A DNA stretch of 8,020 nucleotides. Source: Pseudomonadota bacterium (GTDB lineage: Bacteria; Pseudomonadota; Gammaproteobacteria; Burkholderiales; Sulfuriferulaceae). The notes beneath the pieces were generated by a model. The model saw only the letters and a program-made list of their open reading frames with translations. It made no database searches and was not told where the DNA came from. How positions within the stretch are numbered: position 1 is the first letter of the stretch; the number at the start of each line of letters is the position of its first letter. The stretch covers positions 1-8,020 of the forward strand of contig JAJYGL010000154.1 in the NCBI GenBank assembly GCA_021790625.1, read 5' to 3'. Shown in pieces: positions 6,773 to 8,020 of the stretch. The position numbers and the translations under genes were made by a program.

Positions 6773-7937
6773 CGGGTAAAAAAGAGCAGGCATGATATAG
6801 CGCATCGATGCCCCAGATGTCAGCGATTTTGCCCAGCAAGGCTGCTCCCATGCCGGCCAACCCGAAAGCCAGGCCAAAAAACAGCCCGGAGACTGCTCCG
6901 GTACGTCCCGGTAATAACTCCTGTGCGTACACGACCATTGCGGGAAAAGCCGAGGCGAGCATAAAGCCGATAATCATCGATAACCACAGTGAGCCATTCA
7001 GGCTGGCATACGGCATGGCCAAGGTGAATGGCGCAATGCCGAACAGCGAAATCCAGATCACGCGGCGGCGTCCGATGCGGTCGCCAATCGGGCCGCCAAG
7101 TAGTGTGCCCAGCGCTACCGAAGCCAGAAAAGCAAACAGGTGATATTGCGCCAATTGGTTGTTGACCTGAAAATGGTGTTGCAGATAAAACATCAGGTAA
7201 TTGTTGATGCTCGAGAGATAAAAAAACTTGGAGAACATAAGCGCCACCAACAGACCCAAGGTCAGGCGCACGAGTCGTGGTGACAGCGGCGAAGATCGAT
7301 TGACGGGTTTCTGTTTCGCTACGCGGTGCTGTTCGGCGTACCAGCGGCCGATTCCGAGCGCCAGCACAAAACCAACCAGTGCGGCAAGGGCCACCCATGC
7401 AATACTGTGCTGACCGTGCGGCAATACCAGCCAGGCCGCCAGCAAGGGGCCTGCCGCCGCGCCGGTATTGCCCCCAACCTGAAATACCGACTGCGCCAAC
7501 CCGTGCTGGCCGCCGGAAGCCATGCGGGCGATGCGCGAGGCTTCCGGGTGAAAAATGGATGACCCCATGCCGACGCAGGCTGCTGCCAGCAATATCTGTG
7601 CGAAGCTGTCGGCATTGGCCAGCGTCATCAGCCCGGTAAATGTGCACAACATGCCTACCGCAAGCGACCAGGGCATGGCGCGCCGGTCGGTGACGATGCC
7701 GACCAGAGGTTGCAATACGGATGCCGTGAGCTGAAAGGTGAAGGTAATCATGCCGATTTGCACAAAATCGAGGTGAAACTTGCCTTTGAGCAAGGGGTAG
7801 AGTGCCAGCAGCAACGATTGCATGATATCGTTCAGCAAATGAGAAGCGCTGATGGCGCCAAGTATGGGCCATACGATGTGGCGGGATGGAGATGTCGTCA
7901 TGGTGCGTGCAGGCAGAGCGCCTTCTAAATTGTTCAT
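6693..7937 (-). CDS. fsr: MFS efflux transporter, Fsr (fosmidomycin resistance) family
   Basis: This is a 12-helix major facilitator of the inner membrane, presumably a proton-driven drug exporter. It lines up along its whole length with E. coli Fsr (406 residues), whose overproduction gives fosmidomycin resistance. Numbered from the ATG at 7937 (414 residues), shared blocks are ILGAIS and HLLND near the start, QIGMITFTFQL (60-70), GSSIFHPEASRIARMASGG (125-143), AQSVFQVGGN (148-157), the MFS loop motif GDRIGRRR (285-292), ASAFPAMVVYAQELLPGR (328-345) and the final FWLPDLRP. The last 12 residues (HAPPHTPATTLA) extend past the conserved region. The start is uncertain: 7937 matches the E. coli N-terminal length, 7901 gives 402 residues, and neither has a Shine-Dalgarno. 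Natural substrate unknown; it could be another toxic metabolite. No linked MEP-pathway gene is visible. Confidence 0.93.
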   Translation of the reverse strand: MNNLEGALPARTMTTSPSRHIVWPILGAISASHLLNDIMQSLLLALYPLLKGKFHLDFVQIGMITFTFQLTASVLQPLVGIVTDRRAMPWSLAVGMLCTFTGLMTLANADSFAQILLAAACVGMGSSIFHPEASRIARMASGGQHGLAQSVFQVGGNTGAAAGPLLAAWLVLPHGQHSIAWVALAALVGFVLALGIGRWYAEQHRVAKQKPVNRSSPLSPRLVRLTLGLLVALMFSKFFYLSSINNYLMFYLQHHFQVNNQLAQYHLFAFLASVALGTLLGGPIGDRIGRRRVIWISLFGIAPFTLAMPYASLNGSLWLSMIIGFMLASAFPAMVVYAQELLPGRTGAVSGLFFGLAFGLAGMGAALLGKIADIWGIDALYHACSFLPVIGFLAFWLPDLRPHAPPHTPATTLA

Positions 7938-7957
7938 GGCGTTATTATAACGCCATG
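7935..7957. promoter_or_regulatory. Perfect 23-bp dyad, candidate operator
   Basis: The arms CATGGCGTTAT (7935-7945) and ATAACGCCATG (7947-7957) are exact reverse complements around a single T at 7946. It lies between the divergent fsr gene and the gene at 7977, over the probable fsr -10 and start codon. An odd-length perfect palindrome in a divergent promoter region is typical of a homodimeric regulator's operator. There is no T-run, so it is not a terminator. The regulator is not visible in this window, although the gene starting at 7977 cannot be excluded. Confidence 0.6.
7944..7949 (-). promoter_or_regulatory. Consensus -10 element (TATAAT) for fsr
   Basis: Read on the minus strand, the centre of the dyad contains a perfect TATAAT. 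Six bases later comes the A of the ATG at 7937, the normal distance to a transcription start. No good -35 lies 16-18 bp upstream (the 17-bp position reads CACCTC), which suggests a weak or activator-dependent promoter. A plus-strand -10 for the next gene (TATAAC, 7946-7951) could use the same bases. Confidence 0.45.
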
Positions 7958-7966
7958 CAGTAATCA

Positions 7967-7973
7967 GAGGTGA
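7967..7973 (+). promoter_or_regulatory. Ribosome-binding site of the gene at 7977
   Basis: GAGGTGA, with its GAGG core 6 nt before the ATG at 7977, is a strong Shine-Dalgarno and fixes that start. It argues that the region to its left, including the dyad, is regulatory rather than coding on the plus strand. Confidence 0.6.
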
Positions 7974-7976
7974 CAC

Positions 7977-8020
7977 ATGAATCGGTTTTTGTTGCGAAAA
8001 ACGGGGTTGGGTAAACAGTT
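7977..8020 (+). CDS. N-terminus of an unidentified gene, cut by the window edge
   Basis: The open frame reads MNRFLLRKTGLGKQ and runs off the window end. The start is supported by a strong Shine-Dalgarno (GAGGTGA). Fourteen residues, with several lysine and arginine residues, are not enough to assign a family. The gene is divergent from fsr and shares its regulatory region, with the 23-bp dyad centred about 31 bp upstream of its start. Confidence 0.6.
   Translation, partial: MNRFLLRKTGLGKQ

Noticed and set aside
6820..7872. 350-residue minus-strand open frame in a second frame of fsr
   Set aside because: It is out of frame within a gene that matches Fsr from end to end, and its Arg/His/Gly-rich residues show no membrane segments or motifs.
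7938..7976. GTG start at 7976 for fsr
   Set aside because: It would overlap the start region of the gene at 7977, translate through the palindrome and -10, and lacks a Shine-Dalgarno; E. coli Fsr has no such extension.

Overview
The window looks like a chromosomal segment of a Gram-negative bacterium, most likely a betaproteobacterium. The basis is the residue-level resemblance I recall of GlyQ, WaaA and the pteridine reductase to betaproteobacterial versions. The two-subunit glycyl-tRNA synthetase and the Kdo transferase also fit a Gram-negative with lipopolysaccharide. Genes are tightly packed, codon use looks even throughout, and I see no rRNA, tRNA, CRISPR array, insertion sequence or phage gene.

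Layout. Bases 1-95 hold the last codons of an unidentified upstream gene and the leader of glyQ. Bases 96-3027 (+) are glyQ and glyS, overlapping by 8 nt and encoding the alpha and beta subunits of glycyl-tRNA synthetase. After a 74-bp convergent spacer, a PTR1/FolM-like pteridine reductase runs on the minus strand (3102-3842). Only 32 bp separates its start from a divergent plus-strand unit: a MidA/NDUFAF7-family (COG1565) methyltransferase (3875-5026), waaA for Kdo transfer to lipid A precursor (5026-6297, joined by TAATG), and a 149-residue protein I do not recognise (6323-6772). The 3' end of that small gene overlaps by 80 bp the 3' end of a convergent MFS transporter very close to E. coli Fsr, the fosmidomycin resistance protein (6693-7937, minus). 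At the right edge another plus-strand gene begins at 7977 and is cut by the window.

Most of the content is housekeeping: translation, pterin/folate metabolism and LPS core assembly. The least explained feature is the fsr/7977 divergent region. It holds a perfect 23-bp dyad (11-bp arms around one central T) that covers a consensus TATAAT -10 for fsr and the probable fsr start codon. This is a strong operator candidate and allows a leaderless fsr mRNA. Other points worth a look are the unrecognised small gene after waaA, the long tail-to-tail overlap with fsr, and a terminator-like hairpin plus T8 inside the methyltransferase gene. I found no convincing evidence of a wholly new multi-gene system here.
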